Positions 52,599 to 61,499 of a DNA stretch of 64,000 bases are shown in pieces. The notes under the pieces are model-generated. The model had not been told where the DNA came from. It searched no databases and saw only the letters and a list, made by a program, of their open reading frames with translations. Each line of letters starts with the position of its first letter. Position 1 is the first letter of the stretch. The DNA is from Nitrospira sp. GTDB lineage: Bacteria > Nitrospirota > Nitrospiria > Nitrospirales > Nitrospiraceae. Where the stretch lies: positions 124,001 through 188,000 of the forward strand of contig JALHMZ010000005.1 of NCBI GenBank assembly GCA_022843785.1. The letters run 5' to 3'. Both the position numbers and the translations under genes were made by a program.

Positions 52599-53387
52599 CT
52601 ATGCAAGTTCGAGTTCTTCGCGAATACTCAGCAATTCCGCAGTGGAAGGAACATGAACAATGCTTCGAGGAGGGAACTCGCTATAGGTCTTCCCATTGAG
52701 GGTTCGCCCCGTTTCACTCTTCCGGACTCCACCCCATTGTTTGAAGAAGAAAGGAACCTGAGCTTTTCTGCACAAATCACGTATCGAAAGCACCCACTCT
52801 TTGGCCATGGGCCTTGCGCCCGGGCCACTTTCTCCTCCGACAATAACCCAACGTATCCCCTCAAGGCTGAAAGACCCAAGGTCTTCAAGTAGTGGCTCGA
52901 TCGACAAGAAGCGGACGTGCGCTGGGGCCTCTAGCAGATGTTCAATTCGTGGAAGACCATGTTTTCTATTTTCGACGCTCACCCCCCACCAGATATTGGG
53001 TTGCATGGAGGCAAATTGTAGTTTCCCATTTAGCAGGTCTCTCATCCGTTCCGAACGCTTGGTTAAGACCTGATATGTATGCCAGTTCGCTAACCGCATG
53101 ACACGGGCGACATTCACGATATACTCATCAGGAACTTGCTCATGGAACAAGTCGCTCATTGAATTGACGAAAATCATCTTAGGGGTCCGCCACCGTAACG
53201 GTTCAGCGAGCTTCTCTGGTACCAAGCGCAGATCAAACCCCTGCTCAAAAGGGTGGCCTGGCACACCGCGAAAACGTTCCGCAAACGTCTCGGCATAACA
53301 ATTTATGCAGCCAGGACTCACCTTGGAGCATCCTCGAACAGGGTTCCAGGTTGCGTCAGTCCACTCGATCTTGGAATGGTCACTCAC
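52599..53387 (-). CDS. DUF5131 / Gp37-Gp68-type three-Cys-motif protein
   Basis: 262 aa. The Cys motif Cys20-x6-Cys27-x2-Cys30 (NPVRGCSKVSPGCINCYAE) starts the protein; TPKMIFVNSMSDLFHEQVP, TYQVLTKRSERM and WWGVSVENRKHGLPRI follow, all of the family. It resembles a radical-SAM-like barrel. Known in phages and defence regions, always with TcmP, which follows here. Function unknown. It starts 231 bases after the reverse transcriptase stop. Confidence 0.88.
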   Translation of the reverse strand: MSDHSKIEWTDATWNPVRGCSKVSPGCINCYAETFAERFRGVPGHPFEQGFDLRLVPEKLAEPLRWRTPKMIFVNSMSDLFHEQVPDEYIVNVARVMRLANWHTYQVLTKRSERMRDLLNGKLQFASMQPNIWWGVSVENRKHGLPRIEHLLEAPAHVRFLSIEPLLEDLGSFSLEGIRWVIVGGESGPGARPMAKEWVLSIRDLCRKAQVPFFFKQWGGVRKSETGRTLNGKTYSEFPPRSIVHVPSTAELLSIREELELA

Positions 53388-53480
53388 AGATAAAGCCTCG
53401 GAGAATGGGGAGAATCTTGCTGCTATTCTATTACGTTTACCTTTGAGAATGACAGTCGATCATCCATCGAAGATGCTGTA

Positions 53481-53540
53481 CATAGCTCATCCCGTCGTCG
53501 AGGAGGACGTTGCAGTAACTCCAGAGTTTTGGACGATCTT
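53481..53540 (-). pseudogene. hsdM 5' fragment, remnant D (between RT and DUF5131)
   Basis: AAGATCGTCCAAAACTCTGGAGTTACTGCAACGTCC... then GACGACGGGATGAGCTATG, a ~60-base copy of the hsdM 5' end (compare 51439-51497), with one base lost after CAAAA. It indicates that an hsdM originally followed the reverse transcriptase. Confidence 0.78.
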
Positions 53541-53618
53541 GGATGCACGCATAGCTATTCACAATTATGTCTGACTTTGCGAAAACAACTATAGCTCCTA
53601 AGCCGAAACCATAACTGA

Positions 53619-55250
53619 TTAAAAGTCCCCATCCTCAGTCTCATCCTCGTCTTTCATGAAGTCCATCTCGCTGTCTTCAGAGTCGGAATAGTAGTCGGCT
53701 GTAAAACGATCAAGGTAGGAATCAGCGCCTTCCTCTGTATCATCATCGATGCCAGGTAAAACAGTTTGGCTTACGTCATAAAATGAGACGTTTGCTTTTT
53801 TGAGCGACAAGAAATTTTGGTCGCCCGCCAGATGATCACCCGCTGGTCCAGGAGGCAGCCACTGCTGAATACTAGCTTCATATGACAATAACCACCTATT
53901 TTCATATAGATCCTGAGTTGTCAAAATAGCCTGAAGTCCATCAAGATCCTTGGGCTTTGGCAACAAGCCTATGGAGCGTGCATGCAAGAGTAGTAACGCA
54001 CAAACCGAGTCTTCCATCCGCAATACAGGTTTTACAACTCTGCTGGGCAGTTGGAGTTTCAGTGCAACGCATGCCCAAATTGACCAAGCCACTTCGCTTG
54101 AATGGCGTTGGGGCGCATGTTCCATAATTACGCTATGAAGCATCTCCTTCAGAAGACGTGTTCGTCTGGAAACACGATTGGGGTTTCTAAGTATGGAGGC
54201 AAGTACCGCTGGTAGAGCCCCTGCTTCAACCCTAGCGCACTGAATAAGAAGGTCCTCCGCCATCTCATGGCGATATCTCCAGATTCGTATTCTAGACATT
54301 CTGCCAGCAGCGTACTTGAGGACATTCTCCGTCGGGAAGGACCTTGCTAGCTCAAACGCTCTATCGAAGAAGTGTATTAGCTGTCTTTTAAATTGATAAG
54401 AGCCAGGTAGCAGTTCCATGTTTTTCAGTTCGGCGACCCATGAATCCTCCAGCCTTTGTGGAAGATGAACGACATATGTTTTCGAAGGATTCAAGTGGAG
54501 CTCAAATTCAAGTAAAGCTTCCTCCAGCGTACTCAAAGCTTCTAGCGCTTCCGCTTCCGAATCGAACACGAGTTCAAAGTCATCAATATAGCGGAGTCCC
54601 TTTAGTCGACGTAGCGAGAGCTGTTGATCGACTTGCGTTAGGAGAATCTCAGCAATCAGTAACGAAGTATCTGGGCCAATAGGTATTCCATTGGTTTGGC
54701 CGTCCTGGCAATTTCTCAGGAGCTCATCGATTTCATTGCCAAGTAGAGTTTTGTTACGATTCGCTTTAGCGACTTTCTTTCCATGAAGTGCCCAAGGAAT
54801 ACTGTGAGTGTAAATTGAAGGATAGAACCGGATGATATCGGCCTTCAGAAGGAAGCGCCCTCTACTTCTAAGTTCGGCACGCTTTGAAGGGAGTACATCA
54901 AGAGGATTCATTCGGCCAATAGCTCTGATGCCATCGCCCAAGGTGGGTGTTGTCAAAGAGAGACGTGATCCAGAAGAAGCTTTTTCTAATTCCTTCCAGT
55001 TACTAACCATGCAATTTGCGAGAATAGTGAAATGGACGGGATTGAGAATTGATAACTCGCGTCGAAGGGTCCCAGTCCGAGCCAAGTTGTATATTTCCGG
55101 CTTGGAAGGGCGGTTCTTTTGGTGAGTAAAAGGTAACGGTTTTCCAGAAGAGCTAGCAATGAACGTGGCGAGCGATCTTGTATTAAAGGGCGGGGGAAGT
55201 TCCTGTGGAAAGTATCCTCGCTCCAATAAAGCCTCAAGCATTAAGGTCAT
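53619..55250 (-). CDS. Reverse transcriptase in a type I RM operon (UG/Abi-type)
   Basis: 543 aa. Catalytic motif A: Asp138 in LLKADIIRFYPSIYTHSI; motif B: NGIPIGPDTSLL; motif C: Tyr221-Ile-Asp223-Asp224 (RYIDDFEL). The N-terminal MLEALLERGYFPQELPPPF is a typical start of RTs of unknown-group/abortive infection type, which have no maturase domain. The C-terminal ~300 residues are helical and end in a long acidic tail (DSEDSEMDFMKDEDETEDGD). Its ATG overlaps the hsdS stop by 4 bases, so it is translationally coupled to hsdS. No group II intron RNA or msr/msd-like structure was seen nearby. Likely a defence RT. Confidence 0.9.
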   Translation of the reverse strand: MTLMLEALLERGYFPQELPPPFNTRSLATFIASSSGKPLPFTHQKNRPSKPEIYNLARTGTLRRELSILNPVHFTILANCMVSNWKELEKASSGSRLSLTTPTLGDGIRAIGRMNPLDVLPSKRAELRSRGRFLLKADIIRFYPSIYTHSIPWALHGKKVAKANRNKTLLGNEIDELLRNCQDGQTNGIPIGPDTSLLIAEILLTQVDQQLSLRRLKGLRYIDDFELVFDSEAEALEALSTLEEALLEFELHLNPSKTYVVHLPQRLEDSWVAELKNMELLPGSYQFKRQLIHFFDRAFELARSFPTENVLKYAAGRMSRIRIWRYRHEMAEDLLIQCARVEAGALPAVLASILRNPNRVSRRTRLLKEMLHSVIMEHAPQRHSSEVAWSIWACVALKLQLPSRVVKPVLRMEDSVCALLLLHARSIGLLPKPKDLDGLQAILTTQDLYENRWLLSYEASIQQWLPPGPAGDHLAGDQNFLSLKKANVSFYDVSQTVLPGIDDDTEEGADSYLDRFTADYYSDSEDSEMDFMKDEDETEDGDF

Positions 55251-56521
55251 ACGTGACTCTTGTTTTCAATGTGTAACTCCCCACGAAATGCCCGCTGTAA
55301 AATGGATTGCCGCAGACGGTCGGCGCGGGTGAGGTTGGCTTCGACGGTGGCTTCAAGTTCTTCGATAACGGACATGCGGCGCTCGACTTCGGCGACCATG
55401 GTGCCTTGTTCGGCGAGGGAAGGGAACAGCACGGAGAAGTCTTTAATGTCGCTCAAGCTAACATTGGCTCTTGCAACATCGACCTTCTCAGTGTGAATGG
55501 CTGTCTGTGTTCCAGGTGAAAGAAGATTGAGCATCAAATATTTGGGGAGCATCCGTTCCTTATTAAGGCGAATTACCGCGACTGCCTGATTCACGTTGCC
55601 TCCTTCAATTTCAGGAGTCACGACTGCGGTCCTTCCGATAGACGCCCCCACAATGTTCAAAAGCACATCGCCAATTCTCAGTACCGATTTCCGCTCTTTT
55701 TCATTAAAGGCGGAAGGCAGGTGCGCGACGTCAGAGAGATCGAGATTGCCCCAGCCAACATTCTGGCTTCGTACGAAGACAACGCCACTATCTGCATACG
55801 TAAATCCTTGCCAATTTGGCGACGAGCCCTTGGTGACGAGGTCGGCAACTTCACATATCTTCGTAGTTTGTCGGTTCTTGATCGGAACGAGGGCACCTTC
55901 GACGGCAGCTTTGAGGACAGCAGCTTTATAGCGTTTGAGGTTGGCTTTAACGCGATTGAGATTCACGACGGCTTCATCGAGGCGGGAGAACTGTTTTTCG
56001 ATCTCCGCGACGATTAGGACCTGAGCTTTATGCGGAGCTAAGCGAATCGGAGCCGATCTAATATTCTCCAAGTTGAGAACAGGACGGCCAAGCCCATAGG
56101 CCATAGCCTCTACCGTCGTCTTATCACCTCGTTTTGCCGTTAGTTGGAGATGCACAAATTTGGCAAGGGACGGGTCTCTAAGACGAACGAGACAAACCGA
56201 TTGGCTAACATAGGCCTCAGGAATTTCTCCTTCGACCACTGCCACCTTCCCAACATTTGCCCCAGTGATCGTGACGAGCAAGTCGCCTTTTCGAACGAGT
56301 GATCGTTTGCCTTCTACCTTCTCAGGAAGTTTCACGAAAGCAACTTCGTTTAGGGAAAGGCGGTTCCGATTTATGTCCTGTGTCCGAATGAAGATGGCTC
56401 CGGAGTCAGCGTAGTACTTCGACCAATCACGTGAACCGCTGGTGATGTACTCAGCCAGTTCGCCAACCGTTGTTTCAACCCAGCGCTCACTTGCTACCGA
56501 TGAAGCTACGGTGTTACTCAC
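55247..56521 (-). CDS. hsdS: Type I restriction-modification specificity subunit
   Basis: 424 aa with two target-recognition domains, each with a TRD of the form W-----VGEL/ICEVADLVT...GSRDWSKYYADSG and GSSPNWQGFTYADSG, separated by a helical spacer (QFSRLDEAVVNLNRVKANLKRYKAAV) and ended by a second helical region. The two TRDs recognise the two halves of a bipartite site. The start is a GTG overlapping the hsdR stop (GTGA), and the end overlaps the RT start (ATGA). Confidence 0.95.
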   Translation of the reverse strand: MSNTVASSVASERWVETTVGELAEYITSGSRDWSKYYADSGAIFIRTQDINRNRLSLNEVAFVKLPEKVEGKRSLVRKGDLLVTITGANVGKVAVVEGEIPEAYVSQSVCLVRLRDPSLAKFVHLQLTAKRGDKTTVEAMAYGLGRPVLNLENIRSAPIRLAPHKAQVLIVAEIEKQFSRLDEAVVNLNRVKANLKRYKAAVLKAAVEGALVPIKNRQTTKICEVADLVTKGSSPNWQGFTYADSGVVFVRSQNVGWGNLDLSDVAHLPSAFNEKERKSVLRIGDVLLNIVGASIGRTAVVTPEIEGGNVNQAVAVIRLNKERMLPKYLMLNLLSPGTQTAIHTEKVDVARANVSLSDIKDFSVLFPSLAEQGTMVAEVERRMSVIEELEATVEANLTRADRLRQSILQRAFRGELHIENKSHV

Positions 56522-59325
56522 GCTGCTAACGCCCCGTTCAATTCTTCAATGAGTCTGTTCAGCTCTGCCCCAAAAAGCTGATGCACTTTCCCCAGCCCAC
56601 CTTCTTGCGCAAAGGGCGCGTACTCAAAATCGTCCGGTTCAACGACAAGATTCGCTGCCACATGGTCGCGGATCATCTCCAGCCAGTGGCGCTGTTCGTC
56701 GGTGAACTGTCTAACTTTCTCTTGTTGAGCCAGCCAGCTCTTGAAATTTGCATTGACTAATTCAGGGAATGGCACCAACTCCTTGTCCTGATGCGTGGCG
56801 AAACGGACGAGAGAAACCAGATCCGTGAGGATGCGCTTGCCGCTTGCTCCTTTTACCTTGGATTTCTCCAGGGCAGCATAGGCTTGCCAAAGTTGGGATT
56901 CGTTCCAGAGGTAGGGCGGCTTTTCGATGGCGTTGGCCAGATCCTTGATGTCCTCAAACTTCAGCCGCTGTTTGTACGGCTTGCTGTAGAGAACTTGCAG
57001 GGCGGTGATCTCGTCCTTGTGCTGCGCGATGAACTGTTCGAACGACTGCACGATAGTGCGGGCACGGGCTAACGCGTCGGCGCTGAAGCCTGCTTCGATG
57101 ACTTGATCCTGGCTGACGTGGTCGATGGTCAGCTCGTTCTTCTTTTTGATGTCGACCAGGAGTTCGCGGAATTTCGGATCGTGAAACGGCTTGGCCACCT
57201 CTTGGATCAACTTGGCGGCCACCTGCTGAATCTGTTGCTCGCTCGGTTTGCTTGTTCCAAATTGCTGCGCCGCTCGCTCTTCCTGCCGATCGGGGTTGAC
57301 TGATTCCACGAGACCCCGGCTGAGGTCCTTGAGCGAGAGGCCGCCGCTCGCTTTGCTGATGGCCTGTTCATCGGCTTTCGTGATCCGGTGCTCCATTCGA
57401 GCCAGCCGCCCGGCGATGCTGGACAGAACGTCTTCTTCCATGTTCCCGAGTGCCACGGCTTGCAGCAGCTTCTCGAAGGCCACGCTGGGCTTTTTCTCCA
57501 TCGGTCTGGCGTCTGTCTTGTCCTGCTCGCAGACGCCGACGGTGTCGACGATAACGAAGTGGTCTTTGCTCGTGGCATCGGGCGTCACGGCCTTGAGATC
57601 ATCCGGCTTGATGACGCGAACACCCCGGCCTTTCATCTGTTCGAAGAAGGTGCGGGATTTGACCGCTCGCATGAAGACGACGATCTCGACCGGCTTGATG
57701 TCGGTGCCGGTGGCGATCATGTCCACGGTGACGGCAATGCGGGGATGGTAGCTGTTGCGAAAGCTCTTGATCAGGGTTTTGGGGTCGACCCCGGTGGTCC
57801 GATAGGTGATCTTCTGCGCGAATTCGTTGCCCTTGCCGAACTCCTCGCGGAGGATTTCGACGATGTTCTCAGCGTGGGCGTCGTCCTTGGCAAAGATGAG
57901 CGTCTTGGGCACCTCGGTACGGCCGGGAAAGATCTCGGTAAAGAGCTTGTCCCTGAAAGCTTTGACGATGGTGCGGATCTGGTCCGGGGCGACCACGTCG
58001 CGGTCGAGCTGGTCGGGATCGTAGGCGAAGTCGTCGTCGAGTCTTTCCCACCGCTTTGTCCGTGTCTCCCGATTCATTAACTGCACGCTATACCCGGCCT
58101 CCACCTTGGAGCCTGCCTGCGTAATGGCGGTGCGGATGCGGTACACGTCGTAGTTGACGTTGACTCCGTCGGCCACGGCCTGCTCGTGGTTGTATTCCAT
58201 GACCAGGTTTTGATTGAAGAAGCCGAAGGTCTGTTTGTTGGGCGTGGCGGTGAGGCCGATGAGGTGGGCATCGAAATATTCCAGCACCTGCGCCCAGAGG
58301 TTATAGATAGACCGGTGGCACTCGTCGGTGACGATGATGTCGAAGGTTTCAATGGGAATGGCCGGGTTGTAGTCGATGGGCTCTGGTTGTTTGAAAAGTC
58401 GTTCGAGACCAGAAACGGAGGCTTCTTCGTCCTCGTCCGATAACTCCCGCCCCTTGAGCATGGAGTACATGCGCTGGATGGTGCTGATGCAGACCCGCGC
58501 GGTGGTATCGAGCGTGTTGCCCGCCAGTCGCTGGACGATGAACTCTTCGGTGAACTTGAAGTTGTTGTAGGGCGACACGTACTGCTGAAATTCTTTCAAT
58601 GTCTGGTCGCCGAGGTTGCCGCGATCGACGAGGAAGAGCACGCGCTTGGCACCAGCGAACTTGATGAGCCGGTAGATGAAGTTGATAGCCGTGAAGGTCT
58701 TGCCGCTGCCGGTGGCCATTTGGATGAGGGAACGCGGGCGATCCTGGGCCAGCGATTTTTCGAGATTGGCAATGGCGGTGATTTGCGCGGACCAGAGGCC
58801 GGTAGTGCTGAGTGGCGGCAGCGTTTGCAAACGACCACGGAGTGTCGGCGCTGCTTCTGCCGCCAGAGATGCACCGTGTAAATCTCTTGGTACCTCACGC
58901 TGCTTTTGCGGGATCATGGCCGCGAGTGTCTCGGGCCGATGGAAGTTGAATACGGGCCGGCTGCGAGGTTGCGGATCGAGGCCGTTCGTGAATCGCGTTT
59001 CCGCGCCGGTGCTCTGATAGAGAAACGGCAAGGGTCTGATGTGCGCGGGCAGGTCCGTGGGAAGGCCCTTACTGTACTTCTCGGCTTGGACTTCCACGCC
59101 GACTAAGGGAAACCCTTCCTTCTTCGCCTCAATGACTCCGGCGGCTTTCCCATCTATATAAAGGAGGTAATCTGCGAAGCCATGCCCGCTCACGAGGGGG
59201 AAGTTTCTGAGGACCACTCCTCTTCCGGCATGAAGATTGGCGCTCTTGTAGTCTTGGACCTTCCAGCCTGCCTGCTCCAGCGCCTGGTCGATATGCTCGC
59301 GGGCCTGATCTTCAGGAGTGGCCAT
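56518..59325 (-). CDS. hsdR: Type I restriction endonuclease subunit R
   Basis: 935 aa. The N-terminal nuclease has Asp52 and Glu66-x-Lys68 (FADYLLYIDGKAAGVIEAKKEG), followed by SF2 helicase/translocase motifs: TGSGKT at 205-210, DECHRS, ATGTDIKPVEIVVFMRAV, and QMKGRGVRV. It translocates DNA and cuts at a distance when HsdS finds unmodified sites. The ATG at 59325 is preferred to an upstream in-frame TTG. It heads the coupled operon hsdR-hsdS-RT. Confidence 0.96.
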   Translation of the reverse strand: MATPEDQAREHIDQALEQAGWKVQDYKSANLHAGRGVVLRNFPLVSGHGFADYLLYIDGKAAGVIEAKKEGFPLVGVEVQAEKYSKGLPTDLPAHIRPLPFLYQSTGAETRFTNGLDPQPRSRPVFNFHRPETLAAMIPQKQREVPRDLHGASLAAEAAPTLRGRLQTLPPLSTTGLWSAQITAIANLEKSLAQDRPRSLIQMATGSGKTFTAINFIYRLIKFAGAKRVLFLVDRGNLGDQTLKEFQQYVSPYNNFKFTEEFIVQRLAGNTLDTTARVCISTIQRMYSMLKGRELSDEDEEASVSGLERLFKQPEPIDYNPAIPIETFDIIVTDECHRSIYNLWAQVLEYFDAHLIGLTATPNKQTFGFFNQNLVMEYNHEQAVADGVNVNYDVYRIRTAITQAGSKVEAGYSVQLMNRETRTKRWERLDDDFAYDPDQLDRDVVAPDQIRTIVKAFRDKLFTEIFPGRTEVPKTLIFAKDDAHAENIVEILREEFGKGNEFAQKITYRTTGVDPKTLIKSFRNSYHPRIAVTVDMIATGTDIKPVEIVVFMRAVKSRTFFEQMKGRGVRVIKPDDLKAVTPDATSKDHFVIVDTVGVCEQDKTDARPMEKKPSVAFEKLLQAVALGNMEEDVLSSIAGRLARMEHRITKADEQAISKASGGLSLKDLSRGLVESVNPDRQEERAAQQFGTSKPSEQQIQQVAAKLIQEVAKPFHDPKFRELLVDIKKKNELTIDHVSQDQVIEAGFSADALARARTIVQSFEQFIAQHKDEITALQVLYSKPYKQRLKFEDIKDLANAIEKPPYLWNESQLWQAYAALEKSKVKGASGKRILTDLVSLVRFATHQDKELVPFPELVNANFKSWLAQQEKVRQFTDEQRHWLEMIRDHVAANLVVEPDDFEYAPFAQEGGLGKVHQLFGAELNRLIEELNGALAA

Positions 59326-59373
59326 GGGCGCCAAGGATACCTTGTTATCAGTGAGAAATCACGTTCCTTCCCG

Positions 59374-60000
59374 GCTATGAGCTGATAGCTGATGGCGCAT
59401 AGCTGATAGCACGAACGAGGGATAGGGAAAGGTCTGTCTCGTCTGGTTGGTCTGTCTGGTCTGTCTGGTGGGTCGGAGCGGGAAAAGCGGGACGCGCGGG
59501 ACGGGTGAAGAAGGTCTGTCTCGTCTGTTTGGTTTGTCTTGTCTATCTGGTCAGTCTGGTGTCTATTTAGTTTGGTTGGTTGCGTGAACCAGAGAAACCA
59601 ATAGAACCACATGAACAAGACAGACGAACCCGCGCGTTGCGCGAGCTCAGAAGATCCTCAGGCTCCATCGCCTTCCCTGTTCACTCCCCGCGCCACCGAT
59701 TGACCTCGCGCAAAAGACGGCTATCTTATAAGTGAGCGGAGGCCTCGGTGAGAGGAACACTGATAGGCACTGAGGTCGAGCGTAGGGGTGGTGAGCAGGC
59801 CCACTGACGGGTGGGAAGCCTAAAGCCCCTCCAAGACCTCCACAACGTACACAAGAGCTCTCAGACCCGCCTCCGCCTCTTAGTTTGTTTGCTTGGTTTG
59901 GTTGATCTGGTTTGTTTTGTTTGTTTGGTTCATCTGGTTGATCTGGTGCGTCGGAATGGGAAAGGCGAGACAAGCGTGATTGCGCGAACCTGAACGAGCA
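59374..60000. repeat. Composite intergenic repeats with T/G-rich tracts
   Basis: The gap 59326-60046 holds no gene. It contains an ATAGCTGATGGC-type module (59374-59405), degenerate GGTCTGTCT(C/G)GTCTG tracts (~59427-59470, 59508-59570), another at ~59876-59950 (TTTGTTTGCTTGGTTTGGTT), and GC-rich modules GTGGGTCGGAGCGGG and GTGCGTCGGAATGGG following the tracts. The same three modules recur at 60820-61005 and 61500-61612. Confidence 0.7.
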
Positions 60001-60046
60001 GCTGATGGCTGGTCACGTGAGACGCGTCACTGAGCTCCGGGTCGGG

Positions 60047-60388
60047 CTACGCGGCGTGACGGCCTTTCCCTTTCTCTCCTCCTCGAATGGCTTTGGCAAG
60101 GTCTGCGGACGTGGCTCCGAGGAGGAGGAGCGAACTGACCAATAGATCCATTGAGACGGACGGATCGCCCGCTTCCATTTTGGCGACGCGGGATTGGCTG
60201 GACCGAAGCCGTGTTGCCAGCTGGACTTGGGACAGGCCTTCTTGCTGCCGCCGTGCACGCAGACTGCGGCTGAGCCCTCGCTTCATATTGATGAGCGCCT
60301 CATCTGCCTCCGACAGTCCCAGGAACTTCTTCACCGATCCAACGGCCCACCCGGCAGCTTCCAACTTGGCCCGTTTTGTGTTTTTCAT
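60047..60388 (-). CDS. HigA-like XRE-family antitoxin/regulator
   Basis: 113 aa. The helix-turn-helix QEGLSQVQLATRLRSSQSRVAKMEAG is central (residues ~52-75), with a basic N-terminus and KAIRGGEKGKGRHA at the end. It follows the HigB-like toxin gene by 10 bases. This order (toxin first) is typical for HigBA. Confidence 0.9.
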   Translation of the reverse strand: MKNTKRAKLEAAGWAVGSVKKFLGLSEADEALINMKRGLSRSLRARRQQEGLSQVQLATRLRSSQSRVAKMEAGDPSVSMDLLVSSLLLLGATSADLAKAIRGGEKGKGRHAA

Positions 60389-60398
60389 CGTGACACTC

Positions 60399-60746
60399 CT
60401 ACGATTCCATCAGCCTGTCATAGGCTCTGAGCCGATGCCGGCAGGTTTCAATGACCGACTGCGGTGTCTGTTCGGTTTTCTTTTTCACGACTTCCAGTAT
60501 GACGATGGCATCAGGATCGACTCGATACATGATCCGGAATGTGCCGGACTCATCGTTGATCCGTAACTCATGACAGCGCGCGCCAATGACCGGCATGGGC
60601 CGTGAGTGTGGAAGCCCGATAGACTCTCCCTCCTGCAAAAGCCTCATCAGGTATCCTGCTTCGAGACGTGCGCGATGTGAGAACGGTGGGGTCTTGACCT
60701 CACCCTTGAGCCACACGAGAGGCTTTCCTCCCTTCCCTGTCACCAC
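60399..60746 (-). CDS. HigB/RelE-like (Gp49-type) toxin
   Basis: 115 aa. PPFSHRARLEAGYLMRLLQEGESIG and the C-terminal ELRINDESGTFRIMYRVDPDAIVILEVVKKKTEQTP are typical of phage-derived Gp49/HigB-like mRNA interferases. The start is a GTG. It is followed by the XRE antitoxin. Confidence 0.9.
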   Translation of the reverse strand: MVTGKGGKPLVWLKGEVKTPPFSHRARLEAGYLMRLLQEGESIGLPHSRPMPVIGARCHELRINDESGTFRIMYRVDPDAIVILEVVKKKTEQTPQSVIETCRHRLRAYDRLMES

Positions 60747-60819
60747 GTGCCCCCTGGAATAGACGTCATTCTATGTCATATGTGACATATCGTCAACCCA
60801 ACTCAGCGAGTGGTGGGAA

Positions 60820-61005
60820 ATGCAGGTCTGTCTCGTCTGTTTGGTCTGTCTGGTTTGTCTGGTGCGTAAGAACGGGAAAGGCGTGACGCGCGAGATTGCG
60901 GGACGAGAAGGACGGGCGGGAATGGCAGAACTGGCTGGAGGATGGTCTGTCTAGTGCGTCGGAGCGAGACTGGCGCGACGAGCGAGACGAGCAGGGCTGG
61001 CGGAA
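60820..61005. repeat. Second composite T/G repeat cluster
   Basis: The gap 60747-61065 contains GGTCTGTCTCGTCTGTTTGG with GTGCGTAAGAACGGGAAAGGC (60823-60885), and GGTCTGTCTAGTGCGTCGGAGC at 60942-60965 with GCGACGAGCGAGACGAGC. No gene is seen. Confidence 0.65.
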
Positions 61006-61065
61006 AAGGTCAGGCGGTTGTATGCCAGCTCCCTGAAGTGACTGGGTTCGCTGGAGTGAGAGGGG

Positions 61066-61410
61066 TTACTTGTCCACAGAATGGGCGGAGGATTCAATGG
61101 CCGCGAGGATTTTAGCCCGTCTCTCGGCATCGAATTCCTGCCCATAGAATCGGAGGAAGAGGCCTTTACGAATGCTCTCGACCGTGGCCTGCGGGTCCTG
61201 TGCTCTGAGAGAGGCTTCCACGAAGGCACGTGCCGTGTCCCGCATGGCACAGCCCATGATCAGCCGTTCTTCACCGGTCCGCTGCATGAGCAGGGCCCGG
61301 TAGCGCTGATCCATTTCGGAGGATGTGTCGTTCATGCCCATACCGTCAGAGATGCCGGCCCTTACCAATTCTGCGGTCACTGCTTTGAGGACATCCAGTT
61401 CGTCGCTCAC
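61066..61410 (-). CDS. Hypothetical protein, possible fusion remnant of a nucleotidyltransferase-linked pair
   Basis: About 114 aa from GTG 61410 (89 aa from ATG 61335). The first ~22 residues (DELDVLKAVTAELVRAGIS) resemble the N-terminus of DUF6036-type nucleotidyltransferases, and the remainder (MDQRYRALLMQRTGEERLI, then MGCAMRDTARAFVEASL) resembles the small protein often encoded next to them. An internal deletion that fused the two is possible. Start uncertain, no clear ribosome binding site. Confidence 0.55.
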   Translation of the reverse strand: MSDELDVLKAVTAELVRAGISDGMGMNDTSSEMDQRYRALLMQRTGEERLIMGCAMRDTARAFVEASLRAQDPQATVESIRKGLFLRFYGQEFDAERRAKILAAIESSAHSVDK

Positions 61411-61499
61411 GGACAGATTGTGCTCCACTTTGTGTTGTCGTTGGCCGCGAAGAATACCCCTTTCCCTACGAGAAATCACGCCCTCGGAAGGGGGAGCTT

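Noticed and set aside
53388..53618. Retron-type non-coding RNA next to the reverse transcriptase
   Set aside because: The gap is occupied largely by an hsdM remnant and shows no msr/msd-like inverted repeats by eye.
59647..59973. Minus-strand frame rich in DQPNKQNKPDQP
   Set aside because: Low-complexity translation of the T/G intergenic repeat.
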